The notes below the pieces were generated by a model. That model saw only the letters and a program-made list of their open reading frames with translations. It did no database searches and was not told the origin of the DNA. 64,000 nucleotides of DNA from Rhinocladiella similis (Eukaryota; Ascomycota; Eurotiomycetes; Chaetothyriales; Herpotrichiellaceae). The position numbers and the translations under genes are program-made. Every line of letters begins with the position of its first letter. The stretch's first letter is position 1. Below are positions 13,205-24,782 of the stretch, one piece after another. Location: NCBI GenBank assembly GCA_024082115.1, contig JAMRYE010000012.1:248001-312000 (forward strand), written 5' to 3'.

Positions 13205-16200
13205 GGTGGTGGCGGGGAAAAGGTGGTGGAGGGATGAGCTCGAAGACCTGGAGCGTAGATATCAAGATGTTCAGGGACATATGAGGACTATCAGGTCGGG
13301 TTGAGGACTCTGGTAGATCCAGATGTGTATCACAGAACCGTTTACAGGTGTGCAACAAGTAACAGTCACCGTGGAAAAGACTCAAGTTCTAGATGAGGGA
13401 GAAGAAGCGCAGACGGTGGAATTGTGGAGCGCTAGAGCAATGACGCGATCGGCTAAAAGAGCTTTTGCCCGATTTCATCCCGGACCTGAAGATTTACTCC
13501 GTACAGTACAGCACGATATACGGAGTACCATAGTCCAATCCTCGTCCGGGGTAAGGGACTTGAAGCAACTCGACTCTCGGTACGGACACCCCAAGTCCAT
13601 TGATATATTCCGTACACTCGGGATAGATTTCTGGGGTTGAAAAGTGCACCAATACAACTGCCGAGGGCGTCTCTTTTTTTGCACCGATGTCCCATCACGG
13701 AGGACGTCACCCACAATCTTCCAGAGTCTCTCGCGCTATTGACGATGGCACCTCGTATGGAAAAGCGACGATGGCTTCAACAATAATGCTAGCGATGAGT
13801 AACGAGTGTCGACTACTTTACCAGGTAGGTATCCAGTCTATCGCAATAGGTCGCCCATTTATTACGAAGTTTCAGTCTCCGGGGCTTTTCCTGGAAAATG
13901 ATAAAGGCCGGCAGCTGTGGTTTTCATTGTGGTGCAGATGTAGCCAACATCAGAGAGCACTTGGAGAGCCTTTCTGTGAATCCCAGGAGGGTTGAGAATA
14001 CGACATAGGCCAAAGCCAACTCCAAGAGCCGCCACGATCCTCCTCGCCGATCCTGTACTGTCAAACACTCGCCACAGGCGATGAGAAGCGATTATCGACA
14101 TGCAATGTACAGCACTACTGTAGCAGCTTCTTGCCACTTTTTACGGAGAGGTGGCCCCAGTATCAAGATCTATCTGACTTTACAGGTCACTCCAGGCATG
14201 ACACCTACCTCCTTTTGCCGTGTGAGACAATACGGGGCCATCTTCACTGTTGATGGTCTTGCGGCAGAAGGAGCATGGCACCCTACAGAGTACAACGTCC
14301 GTTACTAATCATCTGACCAAGTCGTTTCGCACAGCAAAAATGGCGAAGCCAAATGTCAAGTTCCTGCAAGTGTCACTGACCAGAGCATTGTCGAGTCTCC
14401 AAACAGAATGAACAGCCACCACGTGATTGAAGCCCCATTTGCAGCGGTGTCAACAAGATCATAACAGTAGTGTAACCAGAAAGATGTTGACGATGACAAC
14501 AATAATCTCATTTGTCCTCGTTGACAGCGACGTTTCTCGATATTCAAGAGCGCTTCGTGATAGTTGACATAAAGAAACCCCATGCTTTAGAACATCATCA
14601 ACATCTCTAGGGTCCATACTCGTACGGATTCCATACAATATGTTGTTGGACTGGATCAACGCATACGAGGATCCTCGTCGAACGGCGCGTGGCTATCAAA
14701 CGGTTTACGCACGCGTCCAACAGGGCTCAATGCACAGCATGTCATCGTAGCATGTTTGATACGATGAAACAATGATGGAATCTTGAACGGAGTATTTGAA
14801 CCCCTCCCCAACAACATCACATGCATTGCGGGCATACTGTACAGTACGAGATTCTGCTGCCCAGAAGCTGCTCTGATCGGCAAGAATCGATCGCAAGGGA
14901 GTCTAGGGCACGGCAGGACATGAAAATCTCAACGTGTCAAGGTATTGTACTGCAAGGATCAAGACGGTGGCTTTTTTGGCCTGCCCCTGGAATCAAAACA
15001 AGCCGGCAGCATATGTCGGGAGTGGGGCCGTTGTTCGATGGATGAGAATTGCTTGCTTCCTTTGCCCGACCAAGGCCCTCGTTTGTACGAATGGCTGTAC
15101 GGAGTACGGAGACAGAGTAGCCGATTGTAGAGAGAGACAAAGCCATCAGCTCGGGCGATGACACTGAGGGACTCTCCATGCTGGAACAGAGCATATTGTG
15201 CGCCTCAGCTGCACCGCCGGAGGATCGCAAGTCCAGTTCTCCGGGCATCTTGGGGACTGGCAAACACTAACATTGGCCCTTGCAGGTCCGCCAAAAGAAG
15301 TCGAACCAAGCGACAGGGATAGAGGACTGTGTCCAATCCGGTGGCCTCACCCGCCATAGGCTGTTTCGCCAAAGGGGCTGGTCGACGCGCTGCTGGTCCT
15401 TGGAGCTCTGATCCTGAAATTGCCATGCGTTCTTTATGGGCCGCCTTCTGACTTGCGGTTCGGTACCACAAAGCCGCGTGTTCACAAAAAAAGAACCAGC
15501 GGTACGGAGTACCGCAAAGTCACTCTCCCATAACCAGGGTACAGAGAACGACGACTCTGCAGGGCACCTTCTGGTTGCAATCGGATGCACCCAGTGTTTC
15601 GTAGAATGTCTCGTCCCCCCAAAACAACTCAGTCATGCCCTGGCCACCACGGACATTCTTGTGATGGCCGTGTTCGCCGCGTCTGAGCGACACAACAACT
15701 TCTCGGTCGACTCGGTAGATGGCCATAGCATCGCGCCCGCGCCCAGAAGCGACAAGCAGCCACCGTGAGATTGGGCGTGAAATTGGCTGGAGCAGTAGCA
15801 CTGGGGTTGGTGTGTTTACAGACTGGGCGTCCAGGGGCATGTCAGGTAATTTGAAAGTTTGACGGTAATTTTGGTTTAGACTGGCGACAGCTAGTCTGAC
15901 GAGGGCAGCGCGACCAAAGGCCTTAGGATCCCGTTAGAGGGGCCGATCAGTGCCTCTCGCAGGCTAGAGCGGGATCTAGCGCGGTAATTTACGTGGTAAT
16001 GGGCGCAGCCGAACCGTCATTTGCAAAAATCGCCCTTGTCTCGCCAAAGGGACGGTAGTACCGTGTAGCACCAGCACCGGCGGGCACTTGTGCCTGCAGA
16101 CTGGACCACGCCATTTCTCTCCCTTTCGACGGCCTCCGACCCTGCAACTTCACGAAACCTCGTTCTGATCTGATGCATCACACATTCTCTCGCTCCCTCC

Positions 16201-16953
16201 TCCCGACCTCCTCTCACCTCGTCGTCCTCGCCATCGACCTTCGATGATCCGTCAACGTCGCCGTGGTCGCTGTCTCTCGTTTTGCGGCCGATAATCCTTT
16301 CCTACGACTAGCCGAATCCCCCTTTTGGACTCAGCGCCTCTGCTTCTCAAGCCATCCTTTGTTCAAGACTTGCCAGCACCATCGCTACAGTGCTCGCGTT
16401 CGCTCATTCAACCGTCGACAAGTCCGCCTTTTTTCCTACTCGGTCGACACGTTCCTTCCAACTAGGTTTCTTCTTCGATCGCTCATTTCTTCGTGGTCAA
16501 TCTCAACCATCCTACAAGCGGTCTCTCTGCGCGCTCACGCCGGCCGCGTATTCTACATCTGCAATCCTTGGTTGTCGTCTTTGTCTCTTCAAACAATTGG
16601 CTGGACCAACGATCTGGAGGGAAGGCAAAAGCCACAGTCTTTGTTGGGTAGACTCGACAAATATAGGTCAAAGACAGTCGAATCCTCTGCCACGTCTTTC
16701 ATAGACCGACGCTCTCAAGTTTCTACAGACCGATACAAAGAAGGCTTTACGAGAAGGAACCTTCGCTATTGAGCGCGATCTGTACCGATCTGAACTAGAC
16801 ATCATCTGGACAGGAATCTCGCCCGTGAGAAATTGACGTTCTCATAACTTTTCAGGAACCTGACCATCTGGAATCCCTTTTGAGGATCATTTGATCCTAG
16901 CCACTCATTTGCACAACAAGCTCACTGCATACACTCGTTTTTTCAAACCTGAA
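13205..16953. other. Gene-poor stretch including the likely Msb2 leader
   Basis: About 3.7 kb with no supported gene. Three copies of TACGGAGTA lie at 13519, 15098 and 15503. From about 16.1 kb the plus strand becomes rich in C and T (TCTC, CCTT, CTTCTC), as is common in long leaders of fungal genes; an open frame there (16263-16772) starts at GTG and has no domain, so I read it as 5' untranslated DNA of the Msb2 gene. Confidence 0.5.
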
Positions 16954-17007
16954 GTGAGCCCTAGACCCGTCTTGTCGCCGGAGTGGTGCTGACTGAACAA
17001 TTCACAG
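16954..17007 (+). other. Candidate 5' untranslated intron of Msb2 gene
   Basis: A 54-nt segment opening GTGAGC and ending TTCACAG, with a CTGAC branch-like site about 15 nt before the acceptor, ends 19 nt ahead of the ATG at 17027. This is a normal fungal intron by signals, but transcript data were not available. Confidence 0.55.
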
Positions 17008-17026
17008 TATTTTGAAATTTTGCATC

Positions 17027-19222
17027 ATGAAGATCTCATCTCTTGCCGTTCTGTCAGCCATCCTCGCAGGTACCCTCGCCGAGGCTGTCCCTGCTGCTGA
17101 CCCACGGCGAACGGACCTGAAGCCTAGGTATTACTTTCCTCGGGTTGTGAAGAGACAGATCCTGGGTTTGAATTTGACTTCGTCTGATTCAACCGATTCA
17201 TCGGACACCAAGAGTACGACTTCGACCGCGTCAGGGCTTGATGGTGTTTTCTCCGACGCCTTCTCTGGATTGAAGTCCATTGTTTCAAGCGACTCAACAT
17301 CAAGCGTCCCTGCAAATACGGATGCTAGCACGACCGATTCGTCCACTGATAAACCCGGGCCCGCGGTAACAGGAGGAACAGGCCCATTATCGTTTCCCGC
17401 CACCAGCACGGACTCGTCCGACAGCACAGCCTCTGCGACGGTCTCAGGTACGGACGCTACGATCACAAGCTCCAGTGATGGTTTGGGTATCACTCTTGGA
17501 CTCGGCTCGATCATCACCACGACCAGCGACTCGGCAACTGCAACGAGTACTGATTCGGCTCTCGAGTCCGCAAGTGCTGCCGCGACGTCCATTCTTTCGC
17601 TTGCGAGTTCTCTGGAATCTGTGGCATCTACGGCAGCCAGCTCAGATCTAGCATCAATCTCTTCGGCCCTGTCCTCTGCCGCGTCCGTAGCTTCTTCGAT
17701 CGCCTCTGATGTCAGTTCAGCTGACACGGCACTTTCGTCGACGCCAACATCTGATGACTTCTCCGACATCACGACGACACCCACAGCTGTCTTGACAACT
17801 CCCACGGACATCTTCACAACACCGACAGATACACCCACGGATGGAGTAGATTCCACCACAACGCCTTCGACTACACCGACCGATGGCCCAACAATTGATA
17901 CTGGATCTACTACACCGACTACGCCGACGACAACACCCACAGACGTAGGAATCACGACAACCCCCACGACGACTCCCACGGATTCGACAACACCGCCTCC
18001 GATAGACAACAACAGCACAACCACACCAACCACATCAACCACACCAATCACACCAACCACTACCCCGACTCCTACAGACGTCCCTATTACTACGACCCCA
18101 ACAATTACTCCCACTCCTGACCCTGGAAACTCTACCACCACTCCTGATGTGACACCTACCACCACAAGCGAGACTACACCCACGGAGACTCCAACGCTAG
18201 AGCCGACTCCGACGCCAATTGTCAATACTACCAGTATCCCTCCGTTGACCACGTCGGTGCCCCTGACCAATACGCTCAAGCCCACCGGCACGGATTCGGC
18301 TACCGCTCTGACGCCCGAGTCGAGCATCATCTCGGCTACATTCGTCGCGCCAACTACCAAGTCCTCGTCATCTAGTAGCGCTGTCATCCCGACCTCTCTG
18401 CCTGGTTTCATTCAACCTCCGGGGGGTGCAAACACTGCACCGGCAAACACCACTCTGATACAAATTGGTTTCGACTATGGTCTCAACTACGCTTTTGTGG
18501 TGTCTTCGCAGACAGCCATCCAGCAGATATTCTCATATCTCCCACCTGGTCTTGGTCACGGTATGAATCAAAGTGCGACCGAAGTGGTCATGCAATATCT
18601 TCAACCATACAACACGTTGGACAGTCTCGACTACATTACCACACTAGCATTGGCCTACATCCCTTCGGACCATGTCAACACGCTTTCAGTGAACCTCTTG
18701 AATCCGAATTCGGACCTCTACAAGAATTCCAACCCGTCAGTTTCCACATTGATGGGCATGATCGATTCATCAATTCCTCTGTTGCCTGGGTCCGCCATGC
18801 AAGGTGGAGGCACGCCTATCAACTCGGCCAACGGTGCTGCTACCACATCCAATAGCGGCGAATCCAATAACGGCGCACCTGGATCTACTGACGGCGGTGG
18901 CAGCTCTTCTGTGCGTCCTTCCTCGGTGGGTATCGCAGTCGGCGCAGTCGCCGGTGCTGCCGTCTATGGTGCCGCCATGTTCCTTGTTGCTCGCAGGTAC
19001 AAGAAGAAGAAGGCTGGACACCAGAGATCGAGCAGTGTGCAATCGGGCCAAGTTCGAGCTGGAGAGCAGTCCAACCTGATGGTAGCTGGCGCCCGTGGTA
19101 GCTACGGTACACGATTTGGTGGCCGAACATCTCAAAACAGTGACCGAAGCGGCTCCAACCGGAGTGGAAGGACGTACATCAGTCCACCAGTCATGGCCGA
19201 AAACAGTCTGGGTTGGAACTGA
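17027..19222 (+). CDS. MSB2: Msb2-type signalling mucin
   Basis: Cell-surface mucin sensor that feeds the Cdc42/MAPK pathways for stress response and invasive growth. One exon, 731 residues from the ATG at 17027; the frame can be opened at a TTG 15 nt earlier, but MKISSLAVLSAILAGTLAEA is a clean signal peptide. A dibasic VVKRQ near residue 45 may be a Kex2-like site. Residues about 50-470 are Ser/Thr/Pro-rich with TTPTTTPT-like repeats. A folded region follows near 480-590 (IQIGFDYGLNYAF...), the usual juxtamembrane domain of the family. One transmembrane helix spans about 634-654, followed by the basic stop ARRYKKKK and a cytoplasmic tail ending ISPPVMAENSLGWN, the hallmark C terminus of fungal Msb2. 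A long leader with a likely intron precedes it. The antisense frame under the mucin repeat is an artefact. Confidence 0.93.
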   Translation: MKISSLAVLSAILAGTLAEAVPAADPRRTDLKPRYYFPRVVKRQILGLNLTSSDSTDSSDTKSTTSTASGLDGVFSDAFSGLKSIVSSDSTSSVPANTDASTTDSSTDKPGPAVTGGTGPLSFPATSTDSSDSTASATVSGTDATITSSSDGLGITLGLGSIITTTSDSATATSTDSALESASAAATSILSLASSLESVASTAASSDLASISSALSSAASVASSIASDVSSADTALSSTPTSDDFSDITTTPTAVLTTPTDIFTTPTDTPTDGVDSTTTPSTTPTDGPTIDTGSTTPTTPTTTPTDVGITTTPTTTPTDSTTPPPIDNNSTTTPTTSTTPITPTTTPTPTDVPITTTPTITPTPDPGNSTTTPDVTPTTTSETTPTETPTLEPTPTPIVNTTSIPPLTTSVPLTNTLKPTGTDSATALTPESSIISATFVAPTTKSSSSSSAVIPTSLPGFIQPPGGANTAPANTTLIQIGFDYGLNYAFVVSSQTAIQQIFSYLPPGLGHGMNQSATEVVMQYLQPYNTLDSLDYITTLALAYIPSDHVNTLSVNLLNPNSDLYKNSNPSVSTLMGMIDSSIPLLPGSAMQGGGTPINSANGAATTSNSGESNNGAPGSTDGGGSSSVRPSSVGIAVGAVAGAAVYGAAMFLVARRYKKKKAGHQRSSSVQSGQVRAGEQSNLMVAGARGSYGTRFGGRTSQNSDRSGSNRSGRTYISPPVMAENSLGWN

Positions 19223-20078
19223 GGGATGTTATGATTGCGTCGAAAGATCTCGAGATCTTGTACAGGGATGAAGATCCATCATGCCCGTCTACGATATACC
19301 GCCTCCTTTATTCACATAGTACTCCTTTTTTTATTTTCGTTTCTTTTTCCTTGACTTGTTCTTTTGCGAAGAGAGTGTCAGGGGGTTTTTGAGTTGGAGA
19401 GTGGTGACGATTTTGTAGCAACATGGGGCCCAAGACATCAAAAAGGCATGAGGAATGGCGACAGATGGAGGAGGAAGAGGAGAACTGGGGGGGCTGATGT
19501 GTGTTTAGATGTAGTGAAGTGACGGAGCAGATTTCGTACAAGATAAAGATACATAGTTGGTTGCATGTGATGAGCAGGCATTCAGCAATTATAGTAGTTT
19601 CGGAGAAGTCCTCGTCATCCTTTGGAACCCTATGTACGCATATTCTATATAGAGTGCCAAGTACTCCGAACATCGTGTGCTCGTTGAGTAGCTTGTCCAT
19701 ATATTCGTAGATTGTAATCGCATTTATAGCTTTGTAGAGCATAACATCAATACAAACTATATGTGGCGGTGGCAGTGTTGAATTCAGGATCGAAATGTAA
19801 AAAAAAAACCCCCATATAGTACATATAAATGTAGTAGTACTGTAGTTGCGCTGCTGTGGGAATATTATGTATTATTTATACTCCGTATGCACATGTGTAT
19901 ATTCGGGAATCTATATGGAGTACTCCACATCTGCTCATTCGTTTACACAGGACTCCTTCTCTCTCGACATACTTGAATAAACTGTTGCTCTATCTCTTAA
20001 CATTACACCAATATTCTCTCTCTCTCTCTCTGTTTCTCTGTTTCTCTGTTTCATTCCCTCGGATGCCGTATGACCACC
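19223..20078. other. Intergenic, convergent 3' ends
   Basis: Lies between the 3' ends of MSB2 and the hydrolase. Contains one TACTCCGTA (19879-19887), a poly-A run near 19800 and a TC-rich simple repeat near 20015-20050. No gene seen. Confidence 0.6.
20015..20050. repeat. TC dinucleotide run and TGTTTCTC units
   Basis: A run of TC units at 20015-20031, followed by imperfect TGTTTCTC repeats. Simple sequence beside the hydrolase stop codon. Confidence 0.8.
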
Positions 20079-21203
20079 TCAAAGACCATTCTTGGCCAAA
20101 AAGTCAAACGAGACCTGAAACCCAGCCGTGGCATTGTTGTGCAACGGCAACGCATGGCCCGTGTTGGGCTGTATGTCGATCTGGATGTCCGAAGCGTTGG
20201 GGAAGATCTTGTACTGCTGTTCCACGCTGTACAGGCCCTTACAGTCGCCACCGCAGATGTAGAAATCCTTTTCCGGTAGGATATAGTGGATGGGACCTTT
20301 GAACGGGCCCGTGGCGCCGAGCAATCGGTACCCGCTTGTGATCTCGCCGATGGGGACGGGCTGCTTGAGAGCGTCGCCCAGGTCGAGCTGTTCCTGTGTA
20401 AAGTCGCCGGCGAAGAAGAGATTCTGGATCCCGACTTTCTGGCACAGGACGTAGCCCGGTGACCTGTCCGGGGCACGTGTGACGGCCCACGGTGCATCGC
20501 CGATGGACCCGAGGTACTTGTTCAGAATGAACCCGGTGATGATGGCGCCCTCGGTGAGTTCAGGGTAGGTCGCGATGAACGCTGTCGTCAGGAACGACCC
20601 GTAACTGTGGCCAACGTGAACGGTCTTCTTGGGCGCAGAGCCGACGCCGGTCATGGACGCCAGGGTCCCGTTGCGCGCCAGCAAGGTCAGTTGTCGAAGA
20701 ACCTCGAGTTCCAATGGTGCCTGGATCCCCACGTAGGCGTCTGGGTGGTCCGATTGGCCCGCGCTGAGACGGTCGTACGTGAGGATGGAATATCCTGCGC
20801 CAAGCGCTGCGTCAACGTACGACTGCCCTGGGGAGTCGGCGTTCCAGTATCGCCCATCGTAGTGCGCCCCGTGGGAAGCAATTTGCAATACATCTCCGCC
20901 GGCCGCGGGCGAGCAGAGTTTGCCATGGATGTTGTACGTGCCGGAGATGGTGATGTTCTCAAGCACTAGCTCACTGCCTGAAGGGGCGCTCCAGGTATCA
21001 CTCTCGATAGCCCACGCTGCCGCGTCGAGATCGGTGTTCACTGTACGAAGGTCATACTTGGCCCCTGGTGCGGTAGCGGAGATTGCAACGTCGAACTCCT
21101 TGCAGATCGATTGGCCTTGTGTCGTGTGGACTGGCGATGCCCAGACTGAGTTCCGATGACGGTCGACGAGGAGAAGAATTGCCGCAACAAGAAGACCAGC
21201 CAT
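20079..21203 (-). CDS. Secreted alpha/beta hydrolase
   Basis: Predicted extracellular serine hydrolase of the alpha/beta fold; the substrate cannot be named. One exon, 374 residues. The N terminus is short and hydrophobic (MAGLLVAAILLLV), fitting a signal peptide or anchor. The nucleophile elbow GHSYGS lies near residue 200 (Ser); the likely acid is Asp in EKDFYICGGDC, with Cys pairs that fit a secreted protein; the catalytic His is in NTGHALPLHNNA near 355. Oxyanion strand SHGAHYDGRYW near 112. Several N-glycosylation sequons (NGT, NAS, NIT, NAT). The family is common in plant-associated and soil fungi but not assigned to one reaction. Confidence 0.85.
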   Translation of the reverse strand: MAGLLVAAILLLVDRHRNSVWASPVHTTQGQSICKEFDVAISATAPGAKYDLRTVNTDLDAAAWAIESDTWSAPSGSELVLENITISGTYNIHGKLCSPAAGGDVLQIASHGAHYDGRYWNADSPGQSYVDAALGAGYSILTYDRLSAGQSDHPDAYVGIQAPLELEVLRQLTLLARNGTLASMTGVGSAPKKTVHVGHSYGSFLTTAFIATYPELTEGAIITGFILNKYLGSIGDAPWAVTRAPDRSPGYVLCQKVGIQNLFFAGDFTQEQLDLGDALKQPVPIGEITSGYRLLGATGPFKGPIHYILPEKDFYICGGDCKGLYSVEQQYKIFPNASDIQIDIQPNTGHALPLHNNATAGFQVSFDFLAKNGL

Positions 21204-22019
21204 GTCGAATTAGGTGTTTCTGATGAATGATTGTGCAAGATATCTTCAAGAGGACATCGAAAGAGAGCTTTTATAGAATTGTAGAGCACACAGGCCCATG
21301 GCATAACGACTCATCATGGCCATTTTCGCAGCCTCTTGTGGAACTGCGTACCGCTTGACGAATACGAAAGGCATGCGCATTACATTCGCCAGAGGTTGAC
21401 GGGCCTGCTTTGGTACAGTACTGGTGGGATCGTTTGTATATCTGCTCCGCTTTATTTCATACTCTAGGCCTCTCTCGTGGGGTACCAAGGGGGTGACAAG
21501 CCTTGCGCAGCCTCGTTGACATGTATCACCTACACTGATGGAAAGATCCAACTGCTTGTGCGTATTCGCCAAACGTGGTGTTGCATGGCGCTACTAGCAA
21601 GGCTGTGTGCCGAGGCTGGCATCCGACCAATCAGAGTTCCGAAGATATTGGCTTGGACTTCGCACGAAGGTCCGAATACGCACCGTCCGCCTTGAAGTAT
21701 TGTGAGCTTGCATTCGAGAATTGGTATTCTTTTATAGTTTGTGCACGGATTTTCCGATGCAAGCTGCTATTCTTGCCATTCTCGCCATCCTCCATCGAGG
21801 TGAGCACAGTCAAGGCCGAGTCATGCACAAGTCACACTCTGTGACTAAAAGGTCTCTTTGATTGACGTTGATCATGCGTTTGACATAGATTTCGGCCTAG
21901 CCAAAACCATGCATGCACTTTGATCATATGTAATGAAGTGTTTTAAAGCCAAGAGGTTGAACTCTGGACGGAAATCCGATGGCCCGGCTGGCACGAGCAT
22001 GTTCAGGCACTCAGGCCTC
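21204..22019. other. Intergenic, no gene seen
   Basis: Upstream of the hydrolase and downstream of the LysM gene, so it holds a promoter on one side and a 3' region on the other. No recognisable frame. Confidence 0.6.
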
Positions 22020-23882
22020 CTAGCCACCCTTGTCCTTGCTCGGGCTCGAAGTAGATGCGTATGCATTTCTAATGCGACCCCGGATCGGAAATCGCTCGTT
22101 TAGCAATGCTTCTTCTGTGGCTGTCGCAGTAGTAATCATAGTCGGTATAGTCGGCGTGGGAATATCCGCCGTATCATCCGTCCTTCTTGATACGTCTTGC
22201 CCGCCGCTTCCCGATCCAGCAAGCTCAGTATTTGTTTCCAATTCTATCAAGTCGCCCATCTTGTCAATGGCGGCGCCTCTTTCCCTCTTGACCCCAGCCA
22301 TTTTCCGCACCCAGCCTTCGATGGCACCGCCGACTTCGCCGAGACCAGAGCTGTTGGACCGTGAGCTTCGGAGTGAATCTGTACTTGGGCGAGGTGTGCC
22401 CCGTGGCGATGGTCTGAGACTGAAACCTGTCCGAGGCATGTCCTCGGGCAGAAGCAGGTCGGGAAGGTACTGTGCGAATTTGCGATTGAGAGGGTCTTCT
22501 GCCGGACCCGGACGCGACGTTTCTGTCCGAAGACCGCGCAGAGTTCCCACTCCACCAGGCCCGCGGAGAGCATCGGCAAACGAATGGCTAGTCACACTCG
22601 ACGAGCGTTGTCTCCCCGAACGCCCTCGATCATTTATCTGCGGGCGCCGTGATGGTGACCCTGTCAATGACCCCGAAGTCTGTGCAGCATGTGTCGGAGG
22701 ATGGCGGAGCATGTCAAAGGACGTCTTGGGCGTACAAGTTGACGATACATCGGTGACCGTGGCGTTTGATTTCCGTCGAGCCCGAGGAAAGAAACCGAGA
22801 GCGCGCCTAGGTACACGCAAAACCTCGACAGGTTCTTTGAGGTTGGGAAGCAACACCCAGGAGTCATGCCTGAAGTCAATCTCCTCGGCATGAGAGGTAC
22901 TAATTGACAGAGCCTCTGAGTTTAGCGTGGAAGATACGCCCGAATTTGATGGCTTTGGTGATAATGATTGACTCCCCCAAGGTGTGTCAGACGCTGGGCT
23001 TGTTGGGTTGTCCTGTCTGGAGTCGAACAAGTCCTTTGTAAGATACGGGCTATCGACCTTTTTGCCTCTTGCCGTACAGCCTGCTAACGGCACCAAGACA
23101 TGTGTTCGTGTCTGGATGTTGTCGTTCGGCCAAAACCGATTAATCTTGCGAAAGGGCTCGGCCTGGCAGTTATACCTGATGATGACTCCAGCTAGAGTAT
23201 CTCCTTTCTGAACTTTATGCAGATAGACTAGATCATCTTCTCTCACGTCGTCCAGTGTAGAATCATTCGCTCCAGCATCCGAGTCCCGTCTCTTGTACCG
23301 TCCTAGGCTGTCCCGGCTTCCAGACGCACTTGCCAGCAGTAATGCCTCTCTCTTTTTCGCTTGGACCATGGCGTTCCTTTCTTCAATTGCTTCCTGCGCC
23401 GCGCTTGCAGCGGGCTCGTGACTAGGACCCCATTTTGGTGTAGACGCCCTGGTCCCGTATAGTTTGTCCTGCTTCATCCACAGAGGCTTCTTGATTGCTC
23501 CATTGAACTTGGACCCGGATGATCCTGACGGCTCGCTCCCTAATAACGTCGAGGCCAGCCCTTGTATAGATGACCATGGCTCCCATATGCCATGCCCTCC
23601 AGAGGTTGTCTGCGGTCCCGAGGGGAACCTCGTGGATGTGTTGCTAGATCCAGCATCTTTTCCTTTGTCCGTAGGCTTGGAGCGGCTCAGCACCACACTT
23701 GAGTCAGGAGGTACTCCTCTACCAAGAGGACGTGATGGGTGTGTATTCGCGGAGGTCGAGATGGAGGCTGCGCCCGTGGCGTCATCCTCGACATAGGATA
23801 TCAATCGAGAGGCACGGGGTCGTAGCGTGGAGGTGCTGCTGTTGGACGACGGATGTAGGCCGGTATGGGAACTGTTGTTCAT
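22020..23882 (-). CDS. Intracellular LysM-domain protein
   Basis: One-exon gene of 620 residues with a single LysM motif near residues 220-270 (VYLHKVQKGDTLAGVIIRYNC through VLVPLAGC, including the typical KVQKGDTL start). There is no signal peptide or membrane segment, so this is not a secreted chitin-binding effector but a cytoplasmic LysM protein of the sort seen in most ascomycetes, whose role is unknown. The rest is Ser-, Pro- and Arg-rich and probably disordered, with blocks conserved in character: GIWEPWSSIQGLASTLLG near 98-115, a segment VEVLRVPRRALGFFPRARR after the LysM, YLPDLLLPEDMPRTGFSLRPSPRG, and EGWVRKMAGVKRERG near 530. The start is the first ATG of the frame. Confidence 0.85.
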   Translation of the reverse strand: MNNSSHTGLHPSSNSSTSTLRPRASRLISYVEDDATGAASISTSANTHPSRPLGRGVPPDSSVVLSRSKPTDKGKDAGSSNTSTRFPSGPQTTSGGHGIWEPWSSIQGLASTLLGSEPSGSSGSKFNGAIKKPLWMKQDKLYGTRASTPKWGPSHEPAASAAQEAIEERNAMVQAKKREALLLASASGSRDSLGRYKRRDSDAGANDSTLDDVREDDLVYLHKVQKGDTLAGVIIRYNCQAEPFRKINRFWPNDNIQTRTHVLVPLAGCTARGKKVDSPYLTKDLFDSRQDNPTSPASDTPWGSQSLSPKPSNSGVSSTLNSEALSISTSHAEEIDFRHDSWVLLPNLKEPVEVLRVPRRALGFFPRARRKSNATVTDVSSTCTPKTSFDMLRHPPTHAAQTSGSLTGSPSRRPQINDRGRSGRQRSSSVTSHSFADALRGPGGVGTLRGLRTETSRPGPAEDPLNRKFAQYLPDLLLPEDMPRTGFSLRPSPRGTPRPSTDSLRSSRSNSSGLGEVGGAIEGWVRKMAGVKRERGAAIDKMGDLIELETNTELAGSGSGGQDVSRRTDDTADIPTPTIPTMITTATATEEALLNERFPIRGRIRNAYASTSSPSKDKGG

Positions 23883-24782
23883 GGCTACTGGCCGTTATGC
23901 CAACACACAGCGTCGAGGACTGACGACATGGGAGCGAAGAGCCAGCTTCTCGTGTGATGCGGAGGGGGCGGCTGGGCTGGGCCACCAGGCTATCAGCAGC
24001 GTCAGGTTAACGTGGCTGTCTCGAGCATGGGACAATCGGTATTGGGTGGAAGGATTGATTGTTGAAAGGATAGGGCTGTTCGATGGAACCGCGGATTTGG
24101 GACAACTAGATAATGAGGGATAGGGAACGCTCAGTCACGAGCGATGTATACGTTCGGCTGAGAAGAAGAGGTGTGGTTCAGACACAGGCAAAGCGACAAT
24201 CGCTGGGGAGGACGAACAGGTAGTACTGTGAATGGCTACGGATGCAAATAGGGGAGTTGTTACTCCGTAGCAGGTGACGGATAGGGAGCGGCTTGGTACC
24301 ATACCTGGGAGCACGGAGCATGGGGGCTTGGAGCATGGGGGCTTGGAGCAGGGAGCAGAGAGCAGCCTCACCATCCCACCACCTAAGTGAGTATGCCTAT
24401 TGTAGAGTCCTCCGTAGGTCTAGGTACCCTAGTGAGTCTACAGTACAATTGCGGAGGAGCCCAAAAACAAATGCATCCACCTGCCACGCGCCCTCATGCC
24501 TTTGCTCGTTTACATCTTAGGGGCTCACTTCAATGCCTAGACAATCATCTGTCATTTGTTACCGAGCGATGAGGGCAGAAAATGTTGAAGTGCTGTGGAT
24601 GATCTGTGCCGTCTGTCACATTTCCTTTCTTCCCTCTGTGCCACCCGTGGCCGTGGTATTATACAGACATTCTACTGTACAATGATGGAGCACCTGATGC
24701 CTGGACAGTGTGATGAGATTCCGACCGAAACACCACACAATACTGCTGATTATCGATCAGCTTTTTCGAACAACTCCGACCA
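23883..24782. other. Intergenic with a 15-bp tandem repeat
   Basis: Promoter side of the LysM gene and 3' side of the regulator at 24783. Holds one TACTCCGTA (24261-24269) and a tandem repeat at 24315-24358. No gene seen. Confidence 0.6.
24315..24358. repeat. 15-bp tandem repeat
   Basis: The unit GGAGCATGGGGGCTT occurs twice without gap (24315-24329, 24330-24344), followed by a degenerate third copy (GGAGCAGGGAGCAG). Confidence 0.85.

Noticed and set aside
16263..16772. 169-residue frame upstream of MSB2
   Set aside because: Begins at GTG in a C/T-rich tract; reads like leader sequence rather than protein.
17131..18411. Long Val/Gly-rich open frame on the minus strand (426 residues)
   Set aside because: It is the antisense of the Ser/Thr/Pro repeat of MSB2; repetitive codons keep the other strand open. 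No domain.
22030..22893. 287-residue frame on the plus strand
   Set aside because: Antisense shadow of the LysM gene.
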